A stretch of 64,000 nt of DNA from Thamnaconus septentrionalis (GCA_009823395.1 CM020514.1:10726966-10790965), one strand, 5' to 3'; shown: positions 35,956-49,027, counted from the stretch's first letter. A program made the numbers and translations. Notes: generated from the sequence alone by a model not told the origin.

Positions 35956-37085
35956 CGCTTGTTTGTTTTTCCTTGGCTCCCGTCATGAACCTTTATTCTC
36001 CACTCTTGTGTTAACGTCCGCTCGTAGACACTCAGGTTAAGGTCTTTCCCGACCTTCCAGCCACCTCCACAGCTGTTATTTATCTATTTTTTTCCTACAC
36101 TCACGCCACCCCACCCCACCCCCCAGCATTCGTAATTAGACCAGTATGCTAAAACAGACGCTTAGAACTGGGAGGGAATAAACAACCTCTGATAGGATTA
36201 TGATATTTTTCACCCTTAGCCATATGCTGTCAGATTATTCGTTCTCACAGCCCCGGTAATTAAAATGGTAATTAATGCTGGTGAAACTGTTGCAATTTTC
36301 ACGAATGTTGTGGGAGGAGGGGCCGGCGTTCAGGCTTGTGTGCATTGCACAAGGGCAACACAAATGCCACTTTTCTATGCAGACATGCAAGACGCATGCT
36401 TTTGTCTTTGCCTCCTGGCCGTGATAGTAATTACGAAACCACTGTCGGTAGTATGTGAAAGCGTGCGCTCCGCCCCGCACCCACCCCAACCCATTCCCGT
36501 TCTGGAATACCAGGCTGAAATGCATCAAATGAACAATGAGTCGGGCGTAACAGAGACGTCTAACATCATGCGAAACACGAAATAAATGCACTCGATAAGG
36601 TCAGCCTGCGTGAAAAATAGTCCCCCGGTTTGGGTCTCAAGTAATGCGAGGTATAAAACTGTCGCCTGTCAAAAAACATAAAAGGTGGGTGGGTGTTGGG
36701 GGGGGGTTAGTGGAGGGGAACAGCTGGAGAGAGAGGAGGCCTGCGATGTGGAAGGAAATGCAGGATGACTGATAGACGGCGTGCGAGCCTTCAGGGAGAT
36801 CTCTTCCATTTGGCAGATTTGTCCCCGCAGCGCCGCTCCAACCTGGAGGGAGGAGGAGAGAACATCTCCGAGGGCCAAACGATTTATCGCGCTGTGTGGC
36901 GCGGCCGGTGACGGATCCCCGGTGGAACCGAGCGCGCATCCATCACCGCGCACGTCGCTGCTCAACCACCTCCTTAAAGTATTTACTGATAGCCGGCATC
37001 ATATGCCCGTGTATTCATAGATACAAGGCAGAGATTGATTGCGGACGGGGCGGCAGAAGTATGCATCCAACACATTTGTATTTCG
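35956..37085. other. intergenic spacer after irs2, no gene recognised
   Basis: Mixed-composition DNA. Overlapping frames of about 100 codons on both strands at 36235-36965 lack recognisable domains. A GC-rich unique patch near 36780-36990 could be regulatory, but nothing specific identifies it. Confidence 0.45.
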
Positions 37086-37443
37086 CAGGGGTGGGCAAAC
37101 TATGGCCTGAGGGCCATATGCGGCCCGTTAAGCTTTTTAATCCGGCCCGCCAAACTTGAAGAAATTGTATTAAGAGTACGTGAATGATAAACTAGCTGTA
37201 TGTCATCCGTTTTTTCAGTGTTTTCAGAGTCATTCCAACAAAGAGCTAAATACTGTGCTGCCACGCTTTTGTTCATTTTCCATTGACATCAAAGCACTTT
37301 TTTTCTACACATCCCATGATACATCAATTTCTCCTATGAGGTGGCTCACCAAAACATTCCATCCATCTGCTGCTGCTCCGGCCCCTCTGTCAAATTTTAG
37401 AACCCATCGTGGCCGCACCAGTCAAAAGGTTTGCCCACCCCTG
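37086..37443 (+). mobile_element. hAT-like non-autonomous transposon, copy 1
   Basis: It begins CAGGGGTGGGCAAACT and ends TTTGCCCACCCCTG, a terminal inverted repeat. The flanking 8-mers GTATTTCG and GTATATAG agree at six of eight bases, consistent with a decayed 8-bp target-site duplication. The body shares GGCCATATGCGGCCCGTTAAGC and CTCTGTCAAATTTTAGAACC with the copy at 62031. There is no transposase. Confidence 0.8.
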
Positions 37444-37868
37444 GTATATAGTATATAGAGTTAATATACAAAAAAGAGAGAGATAAAAAACTGGGGATGC
37501 GCTGAACCGTCTCTGGATAAAAGTCATGCAAATGGCCACGAGGGGCGGCGACATTATGCAAACTGGACGAGCTCGCGTGTGAACGTGGTCTGCACGTCAG
37601 CTGGTGTGTGAGTGTGTGTGTGTTTGCCTGTGTGACAGAGCATGTGTTTGTCAGGAGGTGGGTAGAGAGGGGGATGGGTGGGTGGGGCTGGGGTTGGGGT
37701 TGGGGATGGGCCGACCCATGCATCATAAGATAAGGTCCGCAATGAAGGGGCCCAAAGTGGCCGGTTGCCCCAGGGAGTCATCAGCCGTATGGCCGGAGAC
37801 CTACTGTAGCTCCACAGGAAATGGCATCCTTCCGGAGAAGCTGTCTGGGACACTGCCACTACATTAGC

Positions 37869-37870
37869 AG

Positions 37871-37908
<38 letters not shown>
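37869..37908 (+). repeat. (GT)n microsatellite
   Basis: About 19 GT units. Confidence 0.95.
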
Positions 37909-37909
<1 letters not shown>

Positions 37910-38877
37910 TTAAAATCTACTACCCTCTGTCTCTTGTAGCTTTGTGTTTCCAGCCCTGGTTAACATTCAACATGTTATTTGCTGTACGATAATGAAGGTC
38001 CGATATTAAAGTTATTTTCAGATCTTTATTTTTATTTTCACCTGGCTTTGTGAGCTAGAGAATTTCAGGAAACACCATCATTCACCCTCTGTTTACAGCC
38101 TCCCACATCATATAAAAAAATAAATGATTTCATCCATTAAAGACAAATCAAAACTGAAGCTTTTTTACCCCTTTTTTCTTCCTCTAGTTGCGATAGGAAA
38201 CATAAAAAATTGTAATAATCATTATGGGCTGATTTCTACCACTGTGTCTTTCTGTGGCTCAAGAGTGCATATTCTGAACAGTGTAGCACATGAAAACAGT
38301 AAAAGATGAACTTTTCTCTTTTCTGTGTTTTCCACTGACAGACCAGAGGCTTGATACTGTTACAAAACAGCCAAGGTTTTATAAAATATAAATGCTTATT
38401 ACCAAAGCATGTAGTACCCCACTAAAAACAAACCTTGCCAAGTCAATTCTGCACATTTTCCCCCTTTAAAATAGTAAAAAAAAGAAAAAGCAGAGCGCAC
38501 ACACACTCATGCATTCCTCCCGAAAGCAGATGTCTGTGAAAAAGAATTACCATGTAAATCTTCAAGAGGGACTCGCTACCCTACACGATAACGGCGATCT
38601 TGCGTTTTCATTAAAGGCCGTCTCGCCGCGTCGCGACAAACCTTGAGGCTTGTCAGATAGTGTGACAAAAGCTCCGTCGACTGTGGAGCGCCGTGATAAA
38701 CACTGAGACCTCTGTAATCCCTCTGAAATGTCAGGCTTCACAGTTTCAGATTAATAAAAGAGACACCGGTGCGTTCCGTCCTACATTCATATGATTCACC
38801 TTAAAGGCGCCGGTGCGGTGTACAGAGTGTGGAAGGTACATTTAAAGCAGCATTAGGCAGGTGGCTGAAAGATTTCC

Positions 38878-38983
38878 ATGAAATGACCTGAAATGCTCTT
38901 GAAGGTTGTGGTGTGTGTGTATATTTTATATATATATACACACACACACACATAACCTTCAAGAGCATTTCAGGTCATTTCAT
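38878..38983. repeat. inverted repeat with perfect 30-bp arms around an AT/GT core
   Basis: Arm 1 (38878-38907, starting ATGAAATGACCTG) is the exact reverse complement of arm 2 (38954-38983, ending CAGGTCATTTCAT). The core is a GT tract, an AT stretch and a CA tract, which are themselves complementary, so the whole 106 bases could form one long hairpin. No transposon ends or flanking duplication were recognised. Confidence 0.9.
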
Positions 38984-39065
38984 ACACACACACACACATA
39001 TATACATATATGTGCGTGTATATATATATATCAATGTATATATATATATACACATATAAATGTGT
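38984..39065. repeat. (CA)n/(TA)n compound repeat
   Basis: A CA tract followed by alternating TA/TG runs, directly beside the inverted repeat at 38878-38983. Confidence 0.85.
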
Positions 39066-39667
39066 GTATTAATGACAATTATTATAGTTATATACAAGAA
39101 CATTTATGCAAGTACCTTCTAAAAACAGTTAGAATTGCAGAAGAAAAAGGAAATGATAAATTATATTTACATCCGTTAATGACTTGGGTTTGTCTGTTTG
39201 CTGTTTGTCCTTTGTGGGCCTCCATAGAAACATGGCAGCCTTCCTTCAAGAAGCCCTGCTGGACAGATGGTAAACACAAATGACTTTTCCGAATGGAATT
39301 CCGCACTATAAAAACAAAACCTTCAATGCCTGGTTAAAATAGTGGAATACTGTGGAAGATGTAACACTGCTGCTGTGTTTTATATGGACGCCAAAAGCTC
39401 CCCGACGCCGTGCGAACGTTACTTCGGCTCGGACGTCTGCGCTTCGTCAAACTTGTAAATGCGCTCCGACTCATCCGCGTTCGCGCTCCCGGAGATTTCC
39501 CACAGATTGAGGGACAGAAGGAATGCGAACCACGGATGTGTCCAGCAATGTTTTTGACCATATTTGTGTATGTGCAGGCTGAAGCAGAAGGAGAGAGAAA
39601 GCATGCCCTGCCTCGGACTGTGCTGTGTGTGTGGACGGCGGCTCAGCCTATCCATACACAACACACG

Positions 39668-39671
<4 letters not shown>

Positions 39672-39722
<51 letters not shown>
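39672..39722 (+). repeat. (CA)n microsatellite
   Basis: About 25 CA units after a short (GCACAC) lead-in. Confidence 0.95.
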
Positions 39723-39725
<3 letters not shown>

Positions 39726-40693
39726 CCTCTAGAACTCATGCTGCTCCAGACTCAAGTGGGACTTTCTTTCTCAAGAGAAGTTCTGGAGGCCTGAGAACGT
39801 CTGGAGGTCCTGCCTTCACAGTCATGTTGTTGTTTTTATCCTAGGATGTGGTGGACGTGGAGGGTGTGAAATGCTCACCACAAAGGGCATTGAACTGAAG
39901 AAGTGAAGCGCTTCCATATGACAGCGAAAGGAGGAAGTCGCCCTCTTGTTTACGACCATCTCTCCGGCCGATTATGCAACGTCGAAAACATGCGTGTGCA
40001 TCGGGGGAAGGAGGAGAGGAGAGGAGAAGAGAGGTGGGTGTGTGCGGGGGGGAGGGGAGGGTGTTGCTCTTGCATGATTGAGTGTATGCGTGCGTGCCTT
40101 TGCCAGCATGCAGTGCGCATGTACACGTGTGTTTGTGGAGGCTCCTTCGGCACACATTCCCAGCTGCTCTCCAGGTAGCGGAGTTCTCACGCTGCCATTT
40201 CTCGCAACTTCGGAGCGCTCGTTTTGACGGTAATCCCCGTAATCAACACGCACAGACAAACACACGTACACACACAAACACACGTGGCCACGCCTCCTTC
40301 ACCTGGCCACCAGGTGAACAGAAAGTAAACACCTCTTTCTGTAAGTCAGCGTGTAGAGAGGGCAGAAAAGTGAATCAGGGAGGAAGGAAAGGACGGCACA
40401 CTTGTGCAGGAGCGGCGGCTGAGCGCAGGTGAAAAACGGCGAAACAGGAAGTGGCAGGTCGGAGGGGGGCGGGGGCCAGACCAAAGAGGAGAAGAAGAAG
40501 GGGAGGCGGAGGTGAAATGTGGGAATGTGCGGGAAGCAACGGATGAGCTCATGCTCCCTCCTCCTCTGTGTGACTCACACTTGGCAGGTGTGTCTGCGTG
40601 CTATGTTTGTGTGTGCGGGTCAGCCCTGGGTGTGTCCTTGTTGGACTGCTGGGAAACATGTTCCCTCAAGCACAGGTAGGGCCCTTTCATCAC

Positions 40694-40694
<1 letters not shown>

Positions 40695-40736
<42 letters not shown>
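40695..40736 (+). repeat. (CAG)14 microsatellite
   Basis: Fourteen pure CAG units; non-coding as far as can be seen. Confidence 0.93.
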
Positions 40737-40738
<2 letters not shown>

Positions 40739-40783
40739 GCTCTCCTTACTCTACGAGGCCAATCATCGGCCACAACAGACAAA

Positions 40784-40816
40784 CAGGCAGGCAGACAGGC
40801 AGGCAGGCAGGCAGGC

Positions 40817-40847
<31 letters not shown>
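40784..40847 (+). repeat. (GGCA)n/(GACA)n compound tetranucleotide repeat
   Basis: AGGC units switch to AGAC units near 40820, a typical compound tetranucleotide tract. Confidence 0.93.
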
Positions 40848-41602
40848 GCCCTTTGAGAACAGAGTATCTGGGCCACACATTTTTGGGGGGGGGGAACAGT
40901 AGCGGGGATCAGAGCGCAGTGACGTAACGGCCACGACAAATTTGGAAACTCTGCAGCGAGCAGCCTTCCACTCCCCCGACCTTCAGAAGTAACCACATCC
41001 TCCCCGAGAGCAGAGCGCAAGAGGCAGTTTTTTTCCCTTCTTTTTGTTCTCTTTCTTTTTGGGAGTCGGGGCCTCCCGATCCTGCTGCCTCAAAGTGATG
41101 GATGTGGTCGGCAGGAAGACGGCACACGACCTGCAGACGGCCGCCGCAGCCTTAGAAGGGAAGCGACATCTGCTAAGACTCTGCAGCCGTGTTTGACGAT
41201 GTGCTTCATGTGTCCCCCCCTCTCCTTCAGGATCACGTGTATCATCAAGGCAGAGGATTTTTAAAAATATTTTTTTGGGGGGGGGGGGTTGGGTGTTTGT
41301 TTTGTCTTCAACAGGAGAAGCCTGAGCTCAGACATCTGTGACGAAGATGCTTCCCTCTCTGCTTTAGACAAAAACTTTGAATGAAAAAATGGCAAAAGAA
41401 GAAAAGCAAAGTAAAGAAAAGAACATTTATTTTGCCACTGAATATTCGAGCCTGCGGAGAGTTCAGCGTCTTAGCTGGAGGTTTGCACGGAGTTCCGTCG
41501 ACAGACATCAGCAAAGCACTGCTGAATTTCTTTGAGCGCCGGCTCCTTTATTTTTACCTTGAGTGTCCCTCGCTGCCGAGAACAGAAGGTTAAATTCTGT
41601 CC

Positions 41603-41603
41603 G

Positions 41604-41638
<35 letters not shown>
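41603..41638 (+). repeat. (GT)n microsatellite
   Basis: About 17 GT units, one GC interruption. Confidence 0.93.
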
Positions 41639-41984
41639 TCACAACATAAATAAAAGGTCTTTCTCGAGAGCGGAATCTCATGAATCTTAACATTTATGCT
41701 CGCAGCCACACTCAGACGCTATCGGCCTCGACTCCACCAGCCACCAGCCATTATTAGTCCAAACACTCCTGCAGTGTGTAGTGTCAATACAATTATTTTA
41801 CTGCTGCCGATCGAGTCATGTGATCCAGTGTCAGGTTGGTGAGAAAGAACAGGCTGGGAACAAGAAGATGATGGGTATTTTTAGCGTATATACTTGTCGG
41901 CCGGGATTCTTTGTTTCTTTTTTTTACCGCCATTCTTGTTGCTAATCATTACGTTTGGACGTCATGTTAAGAAGTGGTTAAAAC

Positions 41985-42140
41985 CAGCTGCGTTTCCATT
42001 ACAGTTTTTTGCAAAATAAAAGCAATGTTTCTAAAATTTCAGGTGTTTCCATTGAATGGTGTGAAGCGCATAAGCCGTAAATTCTTGTAAATCCTCGCGG
42101 GACGAGATTTTTTTTTTACGAATTTTACAGTTTTATGTTG
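41985..42140 (+). repeat. unclassified dispersed repeat, copy A
   Basis: It opens CAGCTGCGTTTCCATTACAG, then GGTGTTTCCATTGAATGGTG, AAATTCTTGTAAATC and GGGACGAGATTT. The same blocks occur in the same order on the minus strand at 44716-44915. Length and lack of coding suggest a non-autonomous DNA element; terminal repeats were not resolved. Confidence 0.65.
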
Positions 42141-42884
42141 TTTGCAGTATGTTTGGCTAGAGTCATCGTTCAGCCTTAAAAACTGCATCAGAAGCAGCGG
42201 AAAAAAGCAGCTGAAAAGGAAGGATCCCTGCTGGGCTCTAAAAGGCGAAGCCTAAAAGGAAGCTTTTCCTGTTAATTGGGCATGGGATGCAAGCTCAGGT
42301 TTGATCACCCTGGAGCTGGCTGCCTTCGGTGAGGGTGTATAGCTTTAAAGGCCGAAACACCCCATGATCTGAAGGAATACTACTGAAGATGCATCCCAAA
42401 ATTTCAAACTTTTTTTTTTTTTTTTTTGATGCTTAGTGTTCACCAATGAACTTTGTATGTGCTTGCACCAAGGATGAACGCAGCTAGTGAGACTGTCGAC
42501 AGGGTGGGCAGCAGCGATAATGGTTGTGTTGCTTCTTTGCGGATGTCCATTTTTGGTTTTGGAAAAAATACATTGAACTAAATTCTGCATAGCCGCTAAT
42601 GACACGTCCTTCTCCAACCCACTACAATCTTCCCTCCGTTATGACTGTAACAGACCGTCACGTCGCTTCTTACAGGCCACAAAGTCTGATCAAAGGCTGG
42701 CCGAGTCAGCAGCTGACAGCTCAGCCGACTCGTCTCCATTCACCCATTGGCGAACTTCAAACAGCTGCTTCGGCTGGACGCTCTCGCAGCTTCCTCTGCG
42801 ATGTTGGTTCCCCACCATTTCAATTTTGGCTGTATATTCCGCTAACAAGACATTTCATTTCACCACGTATCCCAACGGGGAAAA

Positions 42885-42887
<3 letters not shown>

Positions 42888-42948
<61 letters not shown>
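42888..42948 (+). repeat. (AC)n microsatellite
   Basis: About 30 AC units. Confidence 0.95.
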
Positions 42949-42950
<2 letters not shown>

Positions 42951-44032
42951 CCAAATGTCCAGAACCTGTGGTGGGTAAACAATGTAACCAGGGAACCATC
43001 GCTGAAGACGAGAGATGAACTCTGGGTTCTGCTGTACCAGCGGCCGCGAGAAACACATCAGCGAACCACTAATGAGACTCTGACCTCCTTCTGAGGTCTG
43101 ACGGCCGCGAGGCTGCGAAACCCACAAAGAAGAAGAGAAGTCCTCACAGACGTTTCCCTACCTTTTGTGGAAGGGGTGGGGTAACCGAGAGAAGCATGTG
43201 TGTGTTATGTGTGTGATAACGCGGGGTCGTGCGTTCGTTCCTGGCGTTCACCTGATGCACAGGCCTTCATGTCGGCCTGCTGAATTCCTCCACGGGAACT
43301 CGCGGCTCCTGAGACGTCCTCTGAGCGTCTTTGCCGCCTTAACTGATGACCTCAAATGTTTTGCCGCCTCTAATCTCCACGTCGCTTCTATCGCTGGGTA
43401 TTTTTTTGTTGTTGTTTTTTTCTCTCTCTGCCCGCTGCTATTCCCCAACTCTCATGGCTCCTGCCTTATCTGTCTGTCTTCTCTCTCTCTCTCGGCGTGA
43501 CAACAATCTCTGCCCTGCGTTCCTGCCTTTGGAAGACTTTCTATGTATATTTGTGGAGGGAGAGGATGTTTCAGGGGAACCAGCGGCGAGGAGCGCTGAC
43601 CCAACTCGGCAGGGTCATATTTTGTGATTGTGTCAAAAAAAATAAAATACAAATGAATAAATAAATAAATAATTAAAGAGCCGGGGTAGGTGGATGGGCG
43701 GAGACTCGGGAGGAGGAGAAATGGGGGGGGAGGGGAGACTCATTTGGAAATGACCATTATTCTATGAAAGATGAGGAAGGCGGGGGGTAGGGAAGAGGGG
43801 GGGCCGGTGGGGGAAGGGAAGATAAATAAATAATTGGAGGTGGCGGAGGGGCGGGGGAGGGGAGCGCACGGCCTCTGTCTCTTCAGAAGACAAGATAATA
43901 GATTTAAAACATGAAAGGAAAGAGAGGAAAACGATCACGATGCCAAACGTCTCCGCAAGGCTGCTCACGTTACGGAGACTGAGGACAAAAGAGGCCGACC
44001 TGGCGACACAAAAGACTTCCTTGTTTGTTCTT

Positions 44033-44035
<3 letters not shown>

Positions 44036-44066
<31 letters not shown>
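44036..44066 (+). repeat. (CT)n microsatellite
   Basis: About 15 CT units. Confidence 0.92.
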
Positions 44067-44072
<6 letters not shown>

Positions 44073-44386
44073 CAAGCAGCCCGTCACTGCAGCAGGTCCT
44101 CCTCCCGCCGCTGGGCCCTGACACTGACACTGACGTGGCGTGGAAGTGGGCCGTCAGCATCGCTCAATCACCCTAATGTGGACGGAGGAGCAGCAGCCGC
44201 CCCGCAGATGAGCGATGCCCCTCCCCCGCCCCCCAAACATCCCCCGGGGAGGTGCAAACAAACAAACACGCGGCCTCCCCGGGAGGCCGCCACCCCTCAG
44301 GTGGTCTCCGCACCACGTGCTGAATGGACGAGCGTCGCTCAGTGACGGATCTGAAGAAAGGCCCTCTGTCCATCGCTCATCTTCTC

Positions 44387-44416
44387 TCCTCCTCCTCCTC
44401 CTCCTCCTCCTCCTCC
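44387..44416 (+). repeat. (CTC)n microsatellite
   Basis: About ten CTC units within a longer C/T-rich stretch that creates poly-Ser and poly-Leu frames. Confidence 0.9.
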
Positions 44417-44715
44417 ACCTTCTCCCCCTCCTCCTGCTCCCCCTCCCACTCCCAGCGAAACCTCCTCCCTCGCTCTCATCCCCTTCCCTCCGCTCCCCCC
44501 GATCCATCCTGGGTGTTCCGTTCCCCAGCTCGGAGCTCCGAGGGTCGAGCTGAGGGTTGGCTGCAGGCGCTGAGCTCATCCCTCACCTGCCTGCTGCTGC
44601 TTCTGCTGGGACAAATGGGTCCCCGAGTGCTGCTGGAGAAAGATGAGCCCATACGTCTGAAAAACCACCTCACGACAGCGTCAAAACCTTTTAGCAATTA
44701 CATATATATATAAAA

Positions 44716-44915
44716 CATAAAGGTTTTTAAAGATTTCACGAGAATCGCGTCCCGTGAGAATTACTTAAATTCTCGCTGGATGAGATTTTACAAGAATTCC
44801 GGCATTTGCGCTACGCACCATTCAATAGAAACACCTGCAAATCGCAATTGTACTTTGGCAAAGTTTTACAAATATCGTTTTAATTTGGCGAAAAACTATA
44901 ATGGAAACGCAGCTA
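44716..44915 (-). repeat. unclassified dispersed repeat, copy B (inverted relative to copy A)
   Basis: Read on the minus strand it opens AGCTGCGTTTCCATTATAG, then GGTGTTTCTATTGAATGGTG, GAATTCTTGTAAAATC and GGGACGCGATTCTCG, parallel to copy A at 41985. It abuts the LTR-like fragment at 44920-45142 and may have inserted into it. Confidence 0.65.
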
Positions 44916-44919
44916 GAGA

Positions 44920-45142
44920 TAACTAAACAAGATGCAAGGGGCAACTCTTAAATACACTGTGAAGCAAGACGGGTGAAAAACACTAATTCATTATCGAGGG
45001 TGGGAGAAAGGAAGCAGGTGAGAAATATTACCCAATCACAAACAAACAGGAGCACTAAGACAGGAAGCTAAAACTCCAGACAATACAAAAGAAGACATAC
45101 TGTCAAAATAAAACAGGAAGTCCAAACATATGGATCGTGACA
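44920..45142 (-). mobile_element. LTR-like fragment, minus orientation
   Basis: On the minus strand it starts TGTCACGATCC and has CTTCCTGTTTTATTTTGACAG, like the element at 6175. Further in is TGTATTTAAGAG, possibly the LTR's own TATA box. It is cut off where copy B of the dispersed repeat begins. Confidence 0.5.
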
Positions 45143-47885
45143 CTCAAACTATAGTGTTTAGTGATCAGCGCTTAGTAAGCAAGGAAAGTGACTAAGCAGT
45201 TTAGTGAGTAGTAGATAGTAAGATTAGCGAGTAGCTAGTAGTTTCCCAGATTAGTTCTTCAATGTTTTAAAGCGCAAACTTCTGCACTTGCTGGTAAAAG
45301 TCAACATCGCGGTTTTTGTTTTTCTTTTGGATCTTTTATTTTTTTCCAACGATCCCATTCCAGCTGGCTTGCGTGCACATCTGTCTGGCGCAGCCCAAAC
45401 ACACAGGAACTGCTGATCCTGAAACCGGGGAAGACGCTTCAGGAGGAGTCACGGCTGAGTCTCGCAGGCCCCAAACCCAGCAGCCTGTTATGCAAGTGTC
45501 GTCCTGGCCTACATCATAACAGCTGTAATGAAAACCAGAGACGGAGTCAGAGAGCCGTGAAGCTCCGACCGCAGCCTCGGCCGCACAGCAGCCATCGCCA
45601 ACCCCCTCATCCCCCCTCAGGTTAGCCTGCCTCAACACTTAGTATTTGGGTCTTGTTTTTTTTCACCCTAAAAACCACCCCCCCCGCCAGCTCCCTCCGC
45701 CCCTCCCGCCTTTCTGCACCTCTCTTCTCTTCTCTCGAGCAGGCGCGCTAGGTTTTTCTCCCTCTGAGCGCTCGCAGAGCAAAACACATTCCTGTCCGCA
45801 TTCCAGCCTCAGGAAAAACAGTGTCCGGAACATAATAAAAGGCCAAGCACGTCATTTGTTTTTTAAACCCACTTGCTCGTCGGAACAAAGCCGAGCGAAG
45901 GGCAGGATTGGGCAAATGTGTTTGTGCATAATAGACAGAGGCAGTGAGAGTGATGTGTTTGTGTTTACGGGGCGGCGCAGTGAATGGCTCCCCTCTTCTC
46001 CTGCGTGCTAATAACAATGTTGTCAACACACCCATCGCGCCATACACAACAATGAACCTCAAGGCCTCACTTCTCTCTCTCTCTCTCTTTATCTAAACAT
46101 GACAAACACATGACACGTTGCCAGACCTCAGTGCCAAGATTAACTTGAAAGTGAAAAAAAAAAAGCAAAACCAACATAAATGGTGCGAAAATGAACGGTT
46201 CAATTCACATTAGGTGGATGAAGAACTAGTACAGAGTGACCTGCAGTTTGAACCAAAAGAGTCGCAGCAGAACTGGCCGTTCTGAAAAAACAAAAACAAA
46301 ACAACACTCTCCTGACTACCAGTAATTCAAATTTGTCCTCTGTGGAGGACACTTGTCAACCTGAATGTCTCTCACCCACTGCACGACACTGGAATAACTC
46401 CTTTTGCTCTCTACAGAGGACATTTAGGGCTTTTCAATGACACCGAATGTTCGGGGGTGGTGCTTTGGTAACTTTCTCTTCCTCATTCAGGAAAATGGAC
46501 TTCATCAGTGCAAGCACATTTTATGGGAATGTAAGAGCATAATACTTTTCATTGAGCATATTTTGTCTTGAAATGTTGTCGGCATATTTTATACCAGATG
46601 TCTCAACAATACATTTAAACATTTTCTGAATTATTATAACTATATTTTAGCTCTGTATTTGAGTGTTTAAAATGTCTGTCCTATTACAGCTTAGCATGAG
46701 ACGGAGTAGTAGAATGCGAAATCTCAACATGTCTGAAAATCTGAAAGAAAAACTGACATATGTATGACGTACAACGAAATGACCGTCCTATCATATCTTA
46801 GGATAAGATGAGGTGCAAAATCTCAGCATGTCGGTTGCCTAGTTGCCTAGTATGTTACATCACTTTACGTCGCACCTGAGAAGTGACGAACGAGGCAAAC
46901 AACCTAATACAAGCACAGTTAAAGTTGATACAAACACTACACAGCTAAACAGAAAACACACACATTCTACAAGTACACATTTCCTGTATTAATGCCACAA
47001 ACACGCCCACTTTGATTGGTTTGGTTGTGGACAGCCTCGTCTGGTCTGTGACTGTTTGGCTCACTTCCCTCCAGGAAACACAACTCCTCGTCAGGTGTCC
47101 GCTGGGTAAAAACACACACAAGACAAGACACACTGGCAGCGCATGTCATGCGACAATCGTGGCCACCGGGGGCGAATGATAAGAGAGGCGACCGAGCAGC
47201 CCGTGTCTGGAGGCAGACTGAAGGTCAGGCCAGTTTTAATGGAGTGTTCTGGCCCGAGTGTTTCCTCGGTCAGCGAGCCTGTTGACCTCCACATCCTGCC
47301 TGGAACAATATCACTTTCTCCCAGCAGCCAGCATCACTCTCCCCACATGACACTGAGTGATTTCCGGAGAAAAGCCCGTGGCGACGCAATTATTTATTAT
47401 CTGCCAAAAAAGAAAAAATATTCCGGCCGCTCTCCTCACTCGCTCCGGCCGACACGCTCATAATTTCCGCGGCTCTCGCGCTGTTGCGGTAACTGATACC
47501 GAGAGCTTCCGACCAGCCGATCCATACGGCCGCTGACCTCATCCTGCCCTCCTCCCTGTCTGACCCCTCGGCAGGAAACTAATAACTTCCTTCCTGTGTT
47601 TGACACATGACGTGGTGATGCGCCAGTAGGAGGAAATAATACTGGAAAAAAATAAAAGTCGGATTGCGGGGAATGCATCAATCAAAGTGCACGCTACAGC
47701 CGTGTCCTGTCCAAAGCATGAAGTATTCAGCAGACCTGGAGACGGCATTAGAATTTACATTAAGGCCTCAAGTGCAGCCACATTTTCAGTATTAATGCTT
47801 TAGTAAACAGTCACAGTGTAAAAGCTTGTTTTTAGTGACAACAGAGATTTTCCACATAGTGTAATCATGGTTTTTACCCTATAAA
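45143..47885. other. intergenic spacer, no gene recognised
   Basis: AT-rich with a C-rich patch around 45660-45800. Near 46690-46830 the phrases GCGAAATCTCAACATGTC and GCAAAATCTCAGCATGTC recur about 110 bases apart, a hint of an old local duplication. Frames have no recognisable domain. Confidence 0.45.
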
Positions 47886-47985
47886 CAAGGGCTGGGCAAA
47901 CTATTTGACTGGTGGGGCCACAATGGCCGGAGCAGCAGCAGATGGATGGAGTGCATTTTTACATTAAAAAAACAAAAACACAACA
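47886..47985 (-). mobile_element. hAT-like non-autonomous transposon, copy 3 (truncated)
   Basis: CAAGGGCTGGGCAAAC followed by TTTGACTGGTGGGGCCAC and GGCCGGAGCAGCAGCAGATG is the reverse complement of the right end of copy 1 (37086-37443), with the TTCTAAAATTTGACAGAGG portion deleted. The other terminus was not found; the end is approximate. Confidence 0.65.
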
Positions 47986-49024
47986 AATCAGACGTGTGCA
48001 AAATAAAACAGATATTTGCAGCTTCTGGAGTCGATCCATTCATTGACGCCTGCTTTCCTGGTACTGCGTGCACTCATTTGACCACCGTCCGAGAGATATC
48101 CCGCACAGGAAACATCAGAGGTCAGGGTTTAACAGCTCGGCCAATAAACCGGTAGTTCTTACAGCCCACTTTCATATGACCCAATATCCCAGCGCCACTT
48201 TGTTTGGGCTTCAGGGACCAATAACTTGTGTCATTAATGGCGGCTGCTTTTCCTGCCTCTTGACCCGGACGTCTCCTGTAAAACTAGGGGGGAGAAAAGA
48301 ACCTCGAGCGTTTTACGCCTTTCTCTGTCGTTCAGGGGATTTCCTGTAAAGGCCATTCTTCTTTATTTAGCCCTATGTTTACAGCCTGCAGCGACACCGT
48401 AAAGTTTTAGCCCGGAGCGAGCACTTTGTCGGTGGGAGCGCGTGTTTGGAATGGAAGGAAAGCGGAAAACACCTAGGGGTGTTGTCCCATGCCCTTCATG
48501 ACATCACAAAAAGGGTTGATTTCCGGAACTGTTCCATAGCGTAGTTACTCTTTGTTTACAAGCAGGATGTTATCCCCTCAACTACAATGAATTCTTTGAC
48601 GTTCCGTTTGCCTTGTTATTGAGACTTTGCGACATCACGAGAGGTTACAAAGGGTTCAGCACGCAGTCGGAAAAACAGAACAAGCCAGAAAGGTCAAGGA
48701 GGAAAGTTCCTCATTCCCGGGAGTTCACTGACGGGCTAGGGACACAAATCAACGTGTCTAGTGAAGTTTAAGACCTTTCAGTCTTCACCACACATTCTTT
48801 GTTTTTTAGCATTAGCGTGCGGCTACAGCTTCACCTCTCCACAACAACAACAACTGAGCTGCTGGAGCTGGAAGCTGTTGTGGGATGTCGCGAGGAACAG
48901 AGGAGCGACGCCGCGTCTCGCTCCCGGCTCTGCCTCGCCGCTCCGCCGGTGTTGTAATCCACACCTGGAGAGGTGCCAGGCATATCTGCAGACACCTGCG
49001 TCAGAACCAGCCGGGAAAAACAAG

Positions 49025-49027
<3 letters not shown>

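Noticed and set aside
40308..40322. Second CTCF site (CCACCAGGTGAAC)
   Set aside because: The GGC half of the core is replaced by GAA, so it falls short of the consensus.
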